Below are positions 1-6,313 of a stretch of 8,456 nucleotides of DNA, in pieces. The translations under genes and the position numbers were made by a program. This DNA comes from Hyphomicrobiales bacterium (GTDB lineage Bacteria > Pseudomonadota > Alphaproteobacteria > Rhizobiales > CAYWUX01). The notes under the pieces are model-generated. The model saw only the letters and a list, made by a program, of their open reading frames with translations, did no database searches and had not been told where the DNA came from. The number at the start of each line of letters is the position of its first letter. Position 1 is the stretch's first letter. The stretch is taken from assembly GCA_028279265.1 (NCBI GenBank), contig JANQOC010000515.1, positions 1 to 8,456 of the forward strand, read 5' to 3'.

Positions 1-58
1 TTGTTTAAGCGTTCTTCTTACTGAATGGGCACAGGATTTGGTTGTGGGAGAATTTTAA
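1..58 (+). CDS. possible C-terminal tail of an upstream gene (partial)
   Basis: The frame starting at base 2 is open from the window edge to a TAA at 56-58 and would encode a tail ending LTEWAQDLVVGEF. The stop lies 1 nt before the ATG at 60, a spacing typical of translationally coupled genes, and the GGGAG ribosome-binding site of the next gene would lie inside it. A second frame (bases 1-24) also closes with TGA after about seven residues, so the choice is not forced. Nineteen codons are too few to identify a family. This is inference from spacing only. Confidence 0.3.
   Translation, partial: CLSVLLTEWAQDLVVGEF
46..50 (+). promoter_or_regulatory. ribosome-binding site deciding the start at 60
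   Basis: GGGAG lies 9 nt before the ATG at 60. An in-frame TTG at 42 would add six residues, but it sits before this motif and has no Shine-Dalgarno of its own, so the ATG at 60 is preferred. Confidence 0.6.
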
Positions 59-59
59 A

Positions 60-695
60 ATGGGAATTTCACTGGTCGAACGAAAAGAAGCGTATGCGGA
101 TACGATTGCTTTCTATGATAAATCGCAAGACAAGTTTGCATTGCTTCTCAATATGTTCAAAGCCCTGGGGCATTTGCCCAATATCGGGTCCAAGGTTACG
201 GATCTTGTTCTGGAGCTCCTCAATGACGGCTCCCTGGACAAGAGAACCAAGCAACTGATCGTTTTAAAAGCAGTGCATCAGAAAAATTGCTGCTTCAGTG
301 TCATTCAGCATGAGACCTATGCTCTGGATCTCGGCATGTCCGAAGCCATGATCGCCGATGTCGCCGGCTACAGGTACAAATCCAGCCCCTATTTTTCAGA
401 AGCCGAGAAGGCTTTGTTCGATTATGTCGTACAGGTCGGAAGAAATGCGAAGGATCTCTCTCAGGAAATGTTAGATCGGCTGCAGACTTATTACACCGAG
501 GCGCAAATCGTCGAAGCGACACTTGTGGTCACGATCTTTTCGGCCATGAGTGATTTTGGTGAAGCCATCGGCCTGGATGTGGAGCCCGTCTTCAGGGGAA
601 TGACACCCATTTTACCGACCGGGGACAGATCGCCGGAACCCGGTCAGGACAGGGTCCAAAACCACTATAGCTTGAAGGTCTATGACGGCGGTTAG
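60..695 (+). CDS. carboxymuconolactone decarboxylase / AhpD-fold family protein with CxxS motif
   Basis: Predicted soluble all-helical protein of 211 residues with the AhpD-like/CMD fold. Family members are hydroperoxide reductases or decarboxylases whose active site is usually E...C-x-x-C-x-x-x-H. The signature region is residues 76-85 (N-C-C-F-S-V-I-Q-H-E): the first Cys (C77) and the His (H84) are in register, but the second Cys is Ser80 (AGT at 297-299), with an extra Cys at 78. The region before it (residues 60-75, KRTKQLIVLKAVHQ) is the normal family lead-in. The tail (about 180-211) is polar and rich in Pro and Gly, probably disordered. It converges with the catabolic operon, so co-regulation is not implied, and it may be in an operon with a gene further left. 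Enzymatic role is unknown; a thiol peroxidase function is doubtful without the second Cys. The family call is firm, the function is not. Confidence 0.8.
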   Translation: MGISLVERKEAYADTIAFYDKSQDKFALLLNMFKALGHLPNIGSKVTDLVLELLNDGSLDKRTKQLIVLKAVHQKNCCFSVIQHETYALDLGMSEAMIADVAGYRYKSSPYFSEAEKALFDYVVQVGRNAKDLSQEMLDRLQTYYTEAQIVEATLVVTIFSAMSDFGEAIGLDVEPVFRGMTPILPTGDRSPEPGQDRVQNHYSLKVYDGG

Positions 696-697
696 AT

Positions 698-714
698 GCT
701 GACGAGGCGTCGGC
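698..714 (+). terminator. weak hairpin just after the CMD-family gene
   Basis: GCTGACG (698-704) pairs with CGTCGGC (708-714), seven pairs including one G-T wobble, around a 3-nt loop, starting 3 nt after the stop codon. No T-run follows, so it is not a classical intrinsic terminator. It may only protect the 3' end. Confidence 0.25.
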
Positions 715-753
715 TCAGCCATAGGGTTTGCATCGATACATGCGATGAACTCT

Positions 754-776
754 GAACCGCCTTTGGCGTCCGGTTC
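754..776. terminator. bulged hairpin in the convergent gap
   Basis: GAACCGCC (754-761) pairs with GGCG (765-768) and GTTC (773-776), an 8-bp stem with a TTT loop and a 4-nt bulge (769-772). An alternative pairing is GAACCG/CGGTTC with an 11-nt loop. It sits midway between two genes that face each other, where a bidirectional terminator is expected, but no T-tract follows on either strand. The rest of 696-874 holds no gene that I can support. Confidence 0.25.
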
Positions 777-824
777 GATAGATAAATTTCATCGGGTCAG
801 GTCTATTCCGGATTTAACGGAGTC

Positions 825-886
825 GGCTTCAAGGGGTTCTGGGTTCAAGGATACGAGTCTCAAGGGCGCTGGTTTCAAGAAATGAG
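825..886. repeat. four degenerate copies of a TTCAAGG-centred unit, period 15-16 nt
   Basis: TTCAAGG occurs at 828-834 and 844-850, CTCAAGG at 859-865 and TTCAAGA at 874-880, at spacings of 16, 15 and 15 nt, each preceded by G-rich bases. The last copy runs into the 3' end of the hupE-like gene. Bases between the cores are poorly conserved. It could be the remains of a short tandem duplication or chance. Confidence 0.35.
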
Positions 887-2161
887 TGTCAGGAGTTCCT
901 GAATACGGTCCACTGTCCAAAATACCGCGATGGCGATCACCGGATAGACAATAAGTTTGTTTCCGTGCGTCCCAATAAATTCAGAGTGCCGTCTCAGCAA
1001 TAACAATAGAGGAAACGACAGACCCACGATGACGAGTTGACCGATTTCGATTCCGAGATTGAAGAAAATCAGGCGGCTCACGAGATCCGGTCCGCTGGTT
1101 TCGAGCAAATCGGACAGCGCCGTCGAAAAACCCAGCCCGTGAACGAGACCAATCACAATCGTCAGCAGGAAGGTTATTTGTTCGCTGTTCTTATTGAGAG
1201 CCGCCAGGCCGGTATAGATGATGGAAACTGCAATCAGTATTTCGATGGAGGGAAAAAACCAGGTGTAGTTTGGAACATAACCGAACGTGCCGATGATCAG
1301 TGTTATCGTATGGCCGATTGTAAATCCCGTCACCCATACGACCAATCGGCCCAATGCGGACGCCCCAACCACCAGCATCAGCAAATACAGGATGTGATCG
1401 GCTCCGCTCAGGATATGTGACCATCCCTCTGTAGCGAAAGTAATGGCTGTGCGTGACCAGGAGGGATTGATTGGAATTGGTTGAGCAAGCCTGCCTGTAT
1501 AGGAGTAGACTGTCGCGCCCGATGGGTTGTGATCATTGATGATGGTTTGTCCGAATTTCTCGCCCTGAAAGTCGGAATAATATTCTAATCGATTGTTCGG
1601 ACCCGAGGTGGGATAAAACAGGACAAGATCGAAGACCAGGGCGCCGCGATAGGAATACTTTAAATCCGACGATACCGCTGGGGATTGGAAGGACTTCTTG
1701 GCTGCGGCCAGGGTTCCGAACGGAGGTTCGTGATCCCGGGCGTAAATGCGGGCATTTTTGATCTCGAAATCCGGGATATTTTGCCCGACACGCAATTGAA
1801 TCCCATCAGCAAATAACGCCGCGAACACCGGCGCAGCCTCTTCTGCCTCTTCCAGGCTGTAGAATAGTTCAGGTCCATGTTCATTGTTATGGCCTGCGCC
1901 GGGGCCTTCTGTTTGCTGCCTTTGTCGAAGGGCGATTATTCGGTCGAGTTTTTCTTCCGGCGCTTCATCGACAACCTTGTTGTCCGGCAATTGCGTGCGG
2001 ATAAATAATCTTAAACCGGTCTCCAGATGTTCGATATGAACGAGCTGCTTGCCGATATTGGCGTTGAAATGGGCATGGGCAACTGCGGCGCCGACGAGCA
2101 CAAAAAACGCCGCCCACAAAGTAGATCGGCGTCGACGTCTTGCTGTGATCGGACAAATCAC
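875..2161 (-). CDS. HupE/UreJ-family membrane protein with signal peptide and periplasmic domain
   Basis: With the GTG start at 2161 the protein has 428 residues. It has an N-terminal Sec signal (five Arg, then a hydrophobic stretch ending AVAHA, cleavage near residue 30), a periplasmic domain of about 210 residues, then about six or seven membrane segments (about 235-428). The membrane part carries the HupE hallmarks: H-x5-D-H in HILSGADH (249-256), GFTIGH (279-284), GLVHGLGFS (338-346) and a segment with FNLGIEIGQ (367-375). In this family the His/Asp cluster is thought to bind a transition metal, nickel in hydrogenase and urease clusters; no hydrogenase or urease is visible here. The frame extends up to a TTG at 2323 overlapping the frc stop (TTGA), and a TTG at 2284 follows a strong GGAGGA. 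Those starts add 54 or 41 residues that do not look protein-like, so 2161 is preferred although its own ribosome site is weak. It is probably the last gene of the operon. Its role beside frc is unknown; metal uptake is inference. Confidence 0.8.
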   Translation of the reverse strand: MICPITARRRRRSTLWAAFFVLVGAAVAHAHFNANIGKQLVHIEHLETGLRLFIRTQLPDNKVVDEAPEEKLDRIIALRQRQQTEGPGAGHNNEHGPELFYSLEEAEEAAPVFAALFADGIQLRVGQNIPDFEIKNARIYARDHEPPFGTLAAAKKSFQSPAVSSDLKYSYRGALVFDLVLFYPTSGPNNRLEYYSDFQGEKFGQTIINDHNPSGATVYSYTGRLAQPIPINPSWSRTAITFATEGWSHILSGADHILYLLMLVVGASALGRLVVWVTGFTIGHTITLIIGTFGYVPNYTWFFPSIEILIAVSIIYTGLAALNKNSEQITFLLTIVIGLVHGLGFSTALSDLLETSGPDLVSRLIFFNLGIEIGQLVIVGLSFPLLLLLRRHSEFIGTHGNKLIVYPVIAIAVFWTVDRIQELLTLIS

Positions 2162-2227
2162 CTTGCAACTAAGCTTTGCGTCCCGGCTCCGGTGTGCGGA
2201 TGTTCCGATGTCCGAGAGTTCGCGTTT

Positions 2228-2253
2228 GGCAACCGTGCAATAACCCGGTTGCC
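2228..2253. repeat. perfect 8-bp inverted repeat between frc and the hupE-like gene
   Basis: GGCAACCG (2228-2235) and CGGTTGCC (2246-2253) are exact reverse complements around a 10-nt loop. In the minus-strand transcript this hairpin lies between the GGAGGA at 2296-2291 and the GTG at 2161. It could be an RNA-processing or translational-control element, or chance. No T-run follows, so it is not a terminator. Confidence 0.4.
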
Positions 2254-2290
2254 ATGGGGGAGTTCGCTTGCCGACCCCCAGCAATCGAAT

Positions 2291-2296
2291 TCCTCC
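2291..2296 (-). promoter_or_regulatory. strong GGAGGA Shine-Dalgarno, alternative hupE-like start
   Basis: On the minus strand GGAGGA is followed after 6 nt by TTG at 2284, in frame with the hupE-like gene. This is the best ribosome site for that gene, yet starting here puts more than 50 residues before the signal peptide hydrophobic core. The conflict between ribosome site and signal peptide leaves the start unresolved. Confidence 0.45.
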
Positions 2297-2319
2297 GAGA
2301 TGACGGAAAATCCGAAGAA

Positions 2320-3570
2320 TCAAACGGCGCTCTCTGATCTGGCCGCCTCGATCTCTTCTTCGCTCAAGCCCAGTACGTCTTTTAAGATTTCATCCGTGTG
2401 TTCTCCCAAAAGGGGTGCGCGGACAACATCGGCAGGGGAGTCGGAAAGTTTGATCGGATTACCGACGGTCAGGTAGGCCCCCCGTTTGGGATGATCAACT
2501 TCGACGATCGTGCCCGTCTCGCGCAGAGACGGTTCTTCGGCAATTTCCTTCATGGACAGGATCGGTCCCACCGGAATGTTGAGGGGGTTGCAATGTTCCA
2601 TGACTTCAAACTTGGTCTTGGTTTTTGTCCATTCCTCGATCGTTTCGAAGATGTGCGTAAGCTTATCCAGGCGGGCATCGGGTGTGGCATATTCCGGATC
2701 TTCTTTCCACTCCGGTTTGCCGATGACATCGCAGATATTTTTCCAGACCGGGGCTTGTGTAATGAAATAGACATAGGCATCGGGATCGGATTCGTAGCCC
2801 TTGCATTTCAGTATCCAGCCCGGTTGTCCGCCGCCGGAGTCATTGCCCGCACGCGGTGTCGCCTTGCCAAAGGGTATTTTCTGGCCGTACTGGCTGTACT
2901 CTTTAAGGGGTCCGTGTTCCAGTCTTTGCTGATCTCTGAGCTTGACGCGACACAGATTGATGACGCCATCCTGCATGGCCGCCATAACGCGCTGCCCGCG
3001 ACCCGACTTTTCACGATGAAAAAGTGCGGTAACAATACCCAGTGCAAGATGCAGTCCGGTTCCGGAATCGCCGATCTGCGCACCCGTCACCAATGGCGGT
3101 CCATCGAGAAAACCGGTTGTCGAAGCGGCGCCGCCGGCGCACTGGGCGACATTTTCATAGACCTTGCAATCTTCGTAAGGACCGGGTCCGAATCCTTTAA
3201 CCGAGGCGTAGATCATGCGAGGGTTGAGTTCCTGAATCACCTCCCAGGGAAAGCCCATGCGATCAAGGGCGCCCGGGGCAAAATTTTCCACCAGCACATC
3301 GCATTCCTTGACGAGTTTGGTAAAAATTTCCCGGCCTCTATCGGATTTGGTGTTCAGGGTAATGCTGCGCTTGTTGTGATTGAGCATGGTGAAATAAAGG
3401 CTGTCCACATCCGGGATGTCGCGCAGCTGACCGCGTGTTGCGTCTCCAACACCCGGTCTTTCCACCTTGATAACGTCGGCGCCGAACCATCCCAGGAGTT
3501 GGGTGCAGGTTGGTCCGGATTGTACGTGGGTCATGTCAAGAATACGGACACCCTCGAGAGCTTTTGTCAT
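2320..3570 (-). CDS. frc: formyl-CoA:oxalate CoA-transferase (class III, CaiB/BaiF family)
   Basis: Cytoplasmic enzyme of 416 residues that moves CoA from formyl-CoA to oxalate, giving oxalyl-CoA and formate. The sequence follows remembered Oxalobacter Frc and E. coli YfdW almost throughout: THVQSGP with Gln17 (14-20), the ADVIKVERPGVGD block (31-43), LYFTMLNHNKRSI (58-70), VENFAPGALDRMGF (94-107), KVYENVAQCAGGAASTTGF (136-154) and the catalytic Asp168 in GAQIGDSGTG (163-172), equivalent to Asp169 of Frc. Residue 48 is Gln, as in YfdW, where Oxalobacter Frc has Trp. The mobile glycine loop reads SGGGQ (245-249), with Ser for the first Gly. Length is slightly below the family value of about 416-428. 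GAGGAC at 3579-3574 precedes the ATG. It lies 47 nt after the ThDP-enzyme gene, a pairing typical of oxalate operons. The family is firm; oxalate as acceptor is known for close relatives and inferred here. Confidence 0.93.
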   Translation of the reverse strand: MTKALEGVRILDMTHVQSGPTCTQLLGWFGADVIKVERPGVGDATRGQLRDIPDVDSLYFTMLNHNKRSITLNTKSDRGREIFTKLVKECDVLVENFAPGALDRMGFPWEVIQELNPRMIYASVKGFGPGPYEDCKVYENVAQCAGGAASTTGFLDGPPLVTGAQIGDSGTGLHLALGIVTALFHREKSGRGQRVMAAMQDGVINLCRVKLRDQQRLEHGPLKEYSQYGQKIPFGKATPRAGNDSGGGQPGWILKCKGYESDPDAYVYFITQAPVWKNICDVIGKPEWKEDPEYATPDARLDKLTHIFETIEEWTKTKTKFEVMEHCNPLNIPVGPILSMKEIAEEPSLRETGTIVEVDHPKRGAYLTVGNPIKLSDSPADVVRAPLLGEHTDEILKDVLGLSEEEIEAARSESAV

Positions 3571-3617
3571 ATTGTCCTCGTTTACATAACTGGTTGTCGA
3601 TTGTTCAGATCGGTTGT

Positions 3618-5345
3618 TTATTTGTACATGGTTTGGGCTTTGGTCCCGGGAGCAAATTCGCGGGGATCCACCCAGATATTAATGACCGCTGAGCGTCCGT
3701 CGCGCTGAACAGCCTCACGGCCGCGCAGCAGGGCCGGCCCAATTTCATTGGGATCGCGAACCTCTTCGCCGTAACCGCCAAGCATTTCCGCAAATTTGGA
3801 GAAGGGGACGTCGCCGAGCAGATTTCCGACATTGCCGCGCTGCTCCCCATATTTCGCGAGCTGACCGTAGCGGATCTGGTTCATAGCCGAGTTATTGCCG
3901 ATCACGGCGAGATAAGGAGCGTTGAATCGGTTCGCCGTTTCCATATCGAAGGCGGTCATGCCAAATGAGCCATCGCCGTAGTAGCAAAGCACTTCTTTTT
4001 GGGGATGCGCCAGCTTTGCGGCCATGGAAAACCCGGTTCCGACGCCCAGGCTGCCAAGGGCGCCGGGGTCCATCCAGTTGCCCGGCCCCCGGGGTTGCAC
4101 GGCCTGGGCGCTGATGGTCACCACGTCACCACCATCGCCGATATAGATGGTGTCGTCGGTTAGAAACTCGTTGATCTCCCAGGCTACCCGGTAAGGATGT
4201 ATGGGCTGGTTGTCCGACATAAACAGCGGCATCAGCTTGTCTGTCTTTTCAATTTCCTCGGCCCGCAATGTTTGCATCCATTCCTGGCGAGTGGACTGTT
4301 TCGACTTGTCAAGACGACCGGTCGCGGCATCGCCGACGGCTTTCAAAATGGCGCCGGGATCACCGACAAGGCCGAGAGAAATGTCGCGGTTCTTGCCAAC
4401 CGTTCGATAGTCCAGGTCAATTTGCACCAGGGTTGCATCATTACGGATGCGCTTGCCGTAGCCCATGCGAAAATCAAACGGGGTGCCGACAATAACAATC
4501 ACATCGGCCTTGTCGAAGGCCGTGCGCCGCGTGCGGTTAAAGTGATGAGGGTCCCCGGGAGGCAGCAGCCCCCGGCCGGCACCGTTCAGATAGGTTGGGA
4601 TATCAAGCTGGCGTACAAGGTCGATTGCCGCTTCGTGGCCGCGGGACAGAAACACCTGCTGCCCGAGAAGGATCGCCGGTCGTTCCGAATTGACAAGAAT
4701 GTCCGCGAGCCGCTCGATATCGGCGGGATCACCGATGGATTTTGAGGAGGCCCGGTAATGGCCCGCTTCCGGAATGCGCGCCGTCTCAAGGGGAATTTCC
4801 TTGTCGAGAACATCCCGCGGAATTTCCAGATAAGATGGACCGTAGGCACCGGCGAAACACTCCCTGGCCGCCATTGAGATCATGTCGGCGATCCGTTCGG
4901 TCGAGCGGACGCCTGCCGAAAATTTCGTGATCGGGGCCATCATGTCGACATGGGGGAGATCCTGGAGGGAACCCTGCTTGTGCTGGGTCAAAGCCCCCTG
5001 TCCGCCGATATGGAGGATAGGGCTTTCAGAACGGAAAGCCGTGGCGACACCGGTCGCTGCATTGGTGCATCCGGGGCCGGCGGTGGTCACAACACATCCG
5101 AGTTTTCCCGTTTGGCGGGCGTAGCCGTCCGCTGCATGGGCTGCGACCTGTTCATGGCGCACGTCGACAATGCGGATGCCTTCATCCACGCAGCCATCGT
5201 AGATATCGATAATGTGACCGCCACAAAGGGTGAAGATGGTGTCCACTCCTTCGTTCTTCAGGGCCTTGGCCACAAGGTGGCCGCCGGATATGACGGAATC
5301 ATCACGGCTTTTCTGTTTCAATGTGTCGTCAGCGGTTGTGGACAT
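3618..5345 (-). CDS. ThDP-dependent acyl-CoA lyase/decarboxylase (IlvG/HACL-like; candidate oxalyl-CoA decarboxylase)
   Basis: Soluble ThDP enzyme of 575 residues with three domains: pyrimidine-binding (about 19-185), central (about 205-340) and pyrophosphate-binding (about 380-560). The cofactor-activating Glu is E65 in RHEQ (63-66). Mg-ThDP binds at GDG (457-459) to NN (484-485). Context (frc, FDH) suggests cleavage of oxalyl-CoA or a 2-hydroxyacyl-CoA to formyl-CoA. However, residues 124-129 (QGSLQD) stand where Oxalobacter OXC has its Tyr-Glu pair, and NN is followed by SAMNQ where OXC has GGIYK. By memory, the 33-66 region resembles mycobacterial IlvG and human ILVBL (which shows HACL activity), and TKFSA (140-144) matches HACL1. 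No FAD-type acetolactate synthase small subunit is nearby. AGGAG at 5357-5353 lies 7 nt before the ATG; gap to the regulator is 33 nt. The superfamily is certain; the substrate is open between oxalyl-CoA, another 2-hydroxyacyl-CoA and, least likely, acetolactate chemistry. Confidence 0.88.
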   Translation of the reverse strand: MSTTADDTLKQKSRDDSVISGGHLVAKALKNEGVDTIFTLCGGHIIDIYDGCVDEGIRIVDVRHEQVAAHAADGYARQTGKLGCVVTTAGPGCTNAATGVATAFRSESPILHIGGQGALTQHKQGSLQDLPHVDMMAPITKFSAGVRSTERIADMISMAARECFAGAYGPSYLEIPRDVLDKEIPLETARIPEAGHYRASSKSIGDPADIERLADILVNSERPAILLGQQVFLSRGHEAAIDLVRQLDIPTYLNGAGRGLLPPGDPHHFNRTRRTAFDKADVIVIVGTPFDFRMGYGKRIRNDATLVQIDLDYRTVGKNRDISLGLVGDPGAILKAVGDAATGRLDKSKQSTRQEWMQTLRAEEIEKTDKLMPLFMSDNQPIHPYRVAWEINEFLTDDTIYIGDGGDVVTISAQAVQPRGPGNWMDPGALGSLGVGTGFSMAAKLAHPQKEVLCYYGDGSFGMTAFDMETANRFNAPYLAVIGNNSAMNQIRYGQLAKYGEQRGNVGNLLGDVPFSKFAEMLGGYGEEVRDPNEIGPALLRGREAVQRDGRSAVINIWVDPREFAPGTKAQTMYK

Positions 5346-5378
5346 GTGTTTACTCCTGGGATCATCAATTGTTTTGGT

Positions 5379-6071
5379 TCAGTCCTCGGGGAAATTGAGC
5401 TTTTGCTCAACATGTGCCCTGAGGTTCAAGGTATGTTGCCGTACAAGAACTTCAGCTTTTTCGGTTTGGCGATCTTCGAGGGCTTCAATAATATGCATGT
5501 GGTCCACGATAGAGCGGTCCGCGCGGTCGTCATCAGCAATCGTTGCAGCCCGAATGGCGCGCACATGCATGAACAGGCTTTCAGCGGTTTTCTTTAGAAG
5601 CTCGTTCTTCGAAAGATTGAGTATCGACTGATGGAACCTGATGTTGGTATCGGAATACTCATCGAGTTGTGCCCGAACCCGCTCGCCATCAAAAGTTGAA
5701 AAAAGTTCCCTAAGCGTTTTAATTTCACTATCGCTGGCATTCTCGGTGATCAGCCGGGCTGCCATGCTTTCAAGCGCCGCCCAGACGGTGATCATTTCCA
5801 GAATTTCTGTTTTTGATTTGCGGACAATAAAGACACCACGCCGCGGGACGATCTTTACCAGCCCCTCCTGGTCGAGACGCGCCAGAGCTTCTCTCAGGGG
5901 TGTGCGACTGATGCCGAACTGTTTTGAAAGTTCCCGCTCATCCAATCGCAGATTGGCATCCCTGTGGTAAATGTCCATGTTGGTAATTGCCGCTCTCAGA
6001 GACTCAAAAATCTGGCTGTTGAGGGTATTATTCTCCCCAATTTTCTCAATTTGTAGTTGAGCGGTAGACAT
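5379..6071 (-). CDS. GntR-family (FadR subfamily, FCD domain) transcriptional regulator
   Basis: DNA-binding regulator of 230 residues. The winged helix is residues 15-84, with the recognition part LSKQFGISRTPLREALARL (48-66) and wing GLVKIVPRRGVFIV (70-83), both standard for GntR. The C-terminal FCD domain (about 90-222) senses a small acid, often through a bound metal. Its ligand set appears as N143-x3-H147, H191 and H213, with Asn where many members have Asp. It is first gene of the leftward operon and faces the formate dehydrogenase genes, so it probably controls both arms and itself through the TGGTATACCA site at 6147-6156. The effector is plausibly oxalate, another substrate acid or its CoA ester, which is inference. 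No clear Shine-Dalgarno precedes the ATG at 6071, which may mean weak translation or a leaderless message. The family call is firm. Confidence 0.9.
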   Translation of the reverse strand: MSTAQLQIEKIGENNTLNSQIFESLRAAITNMDIYHRDANLRLDERELSKQFGISRTPLREALARLDQEGLVKIVPRRGVFIVRKSKTEILEMITVWAALESMAARLITENASDSEIKTLRELFSTFDGERVRAQLDEYSDTNIRFHQSILNLSKNELLKKTAESLFMHVRAIRAATIADDDRADRSIVDHMHIIEALEDRQTEKAEVLVRQHTLNLRAHVEQKLNFPED

Positions 6072-6124
6072 GCGACTGTTGTCCGATTACTAATAAATTA
6101 TTGAAAGGAATGCCAAATTTTTCT

Positions 6125-6140
6125 CTATCGCCAGCGATAG
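6125..6140. promoter_or_regulatory. 16-bp inverted repeat, candidate protein-binding site
   Basis: CTATCGC and GCGATAG are perfect 7-bp arms around a CA spacer. It lies 6 bp from the GntR-type palindrome, on the side of the regulator gene. It does not match the GntR consensus, so it may bind another regulator or overlap the leftward promoter. Confidence 0.45.
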
Positions 6141-6146
6141 GTGCTG

Positions 6147-6163
6147 TGGTATACCATATACCA
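6147..6163. promoter_or_regulatory. candidate GntR/FCD operator with adjacent half-site
   Basis: TGGTATACCA (6147-6156) is a perfect 10-bp palindrome fitting the GT-AC pattern of FadR-subfamily operators. TATACCA at 6150-6156 is repeated directly at 6157-6163, giving a second, overlapping half-site. It is about 76 bp before the regulator start and about 158 bp before the preferred formate dehydrogenase start, well placed for control of both. Confidence 0.6.
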
Positions 6164-6302
6164 TACATGAGGTGCAAATAGATTCATGGCACCCATTCAT
6201 TCAGCGATTGTCGCTTCGAATTTAGATTATGTTGGTGCTGAATTGATCGCGAGATTTGCAAAATTCGACATAATGTCGGAATGCAGACAAACCAGTTGAT
6301 GC

Positions 6303-6307
6303 AAGGA
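6303..6307 (+). promoter_or_regulatory. ribosome-binding site deciding the start at 6314
   Basis: AAGGA lies 6 nt before the ATG at 6314. In-frame ATG codons at 6281 and 6299 lack an equally good site (6281 has only TCGGA close by), so 6314 is preferred and the protein loses 11 residues compared with the longest reading. Confidence 0.5.
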
Positions 6308-6313
6308 ACGTTC

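Larger units (their letters stand above)
6072..6313. promoter_or_regulatory. divergent control region between the regulator operon and formate dehydrogenase genes
   Basis: This 242-nt gap is AT-rich compared with its flanks and holds two palindromes (6125-6140 and 6147-6156) plus a second ATACCA half-site up to 6163. It must contain both promoters. I could not find a convincing pair of -35 and -10 boxes for either direction; the best leftward candidate is a TTGGCA (6117-6112 on the minus strand) with only a poor -10 match downstream. No ORF in it deserves annotation. Confidence 0.6.

Noticed and set aside
2169..2255. 28-codon minus-strand ATG frame between frc and the hupE-like gene
   Set aside because: No good Shine-Dalgarno close to its ATG, arginine-rich random-looking product; noted only because it could be a leader peptide.
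2398..3708. Long (436-codon) open frame on the plus strand
   Set aside because: Antisense to frc, whose product matches a characterised family along its whole length. The antisense translation shows no recognisable family, and no clear ribosome site precedes it.
3618..5345. Simple label of acetolactate synthase
   Set aside because: No small regulatory subunit or branched-chain amino acid genes are nearby, and the frc/FDH context points to formyl-CoA chemistry; kept only as the least likely alternative.
4950..5597. Plus-strand open frame across the ThDP-enzyme start and regulator end
   Set aside because: It crosses two well-supported genes and their ribosome site and resembles no known protein.
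6231..6280. Possible sigma-70 promoter (TTGATC with CATAAT) before the formate dehydrogenase gene
   Set aside because: Spacing of about 20 nt is too long and would put the transcript start on top of the 6281 ATG; not reliable enough to annotate.
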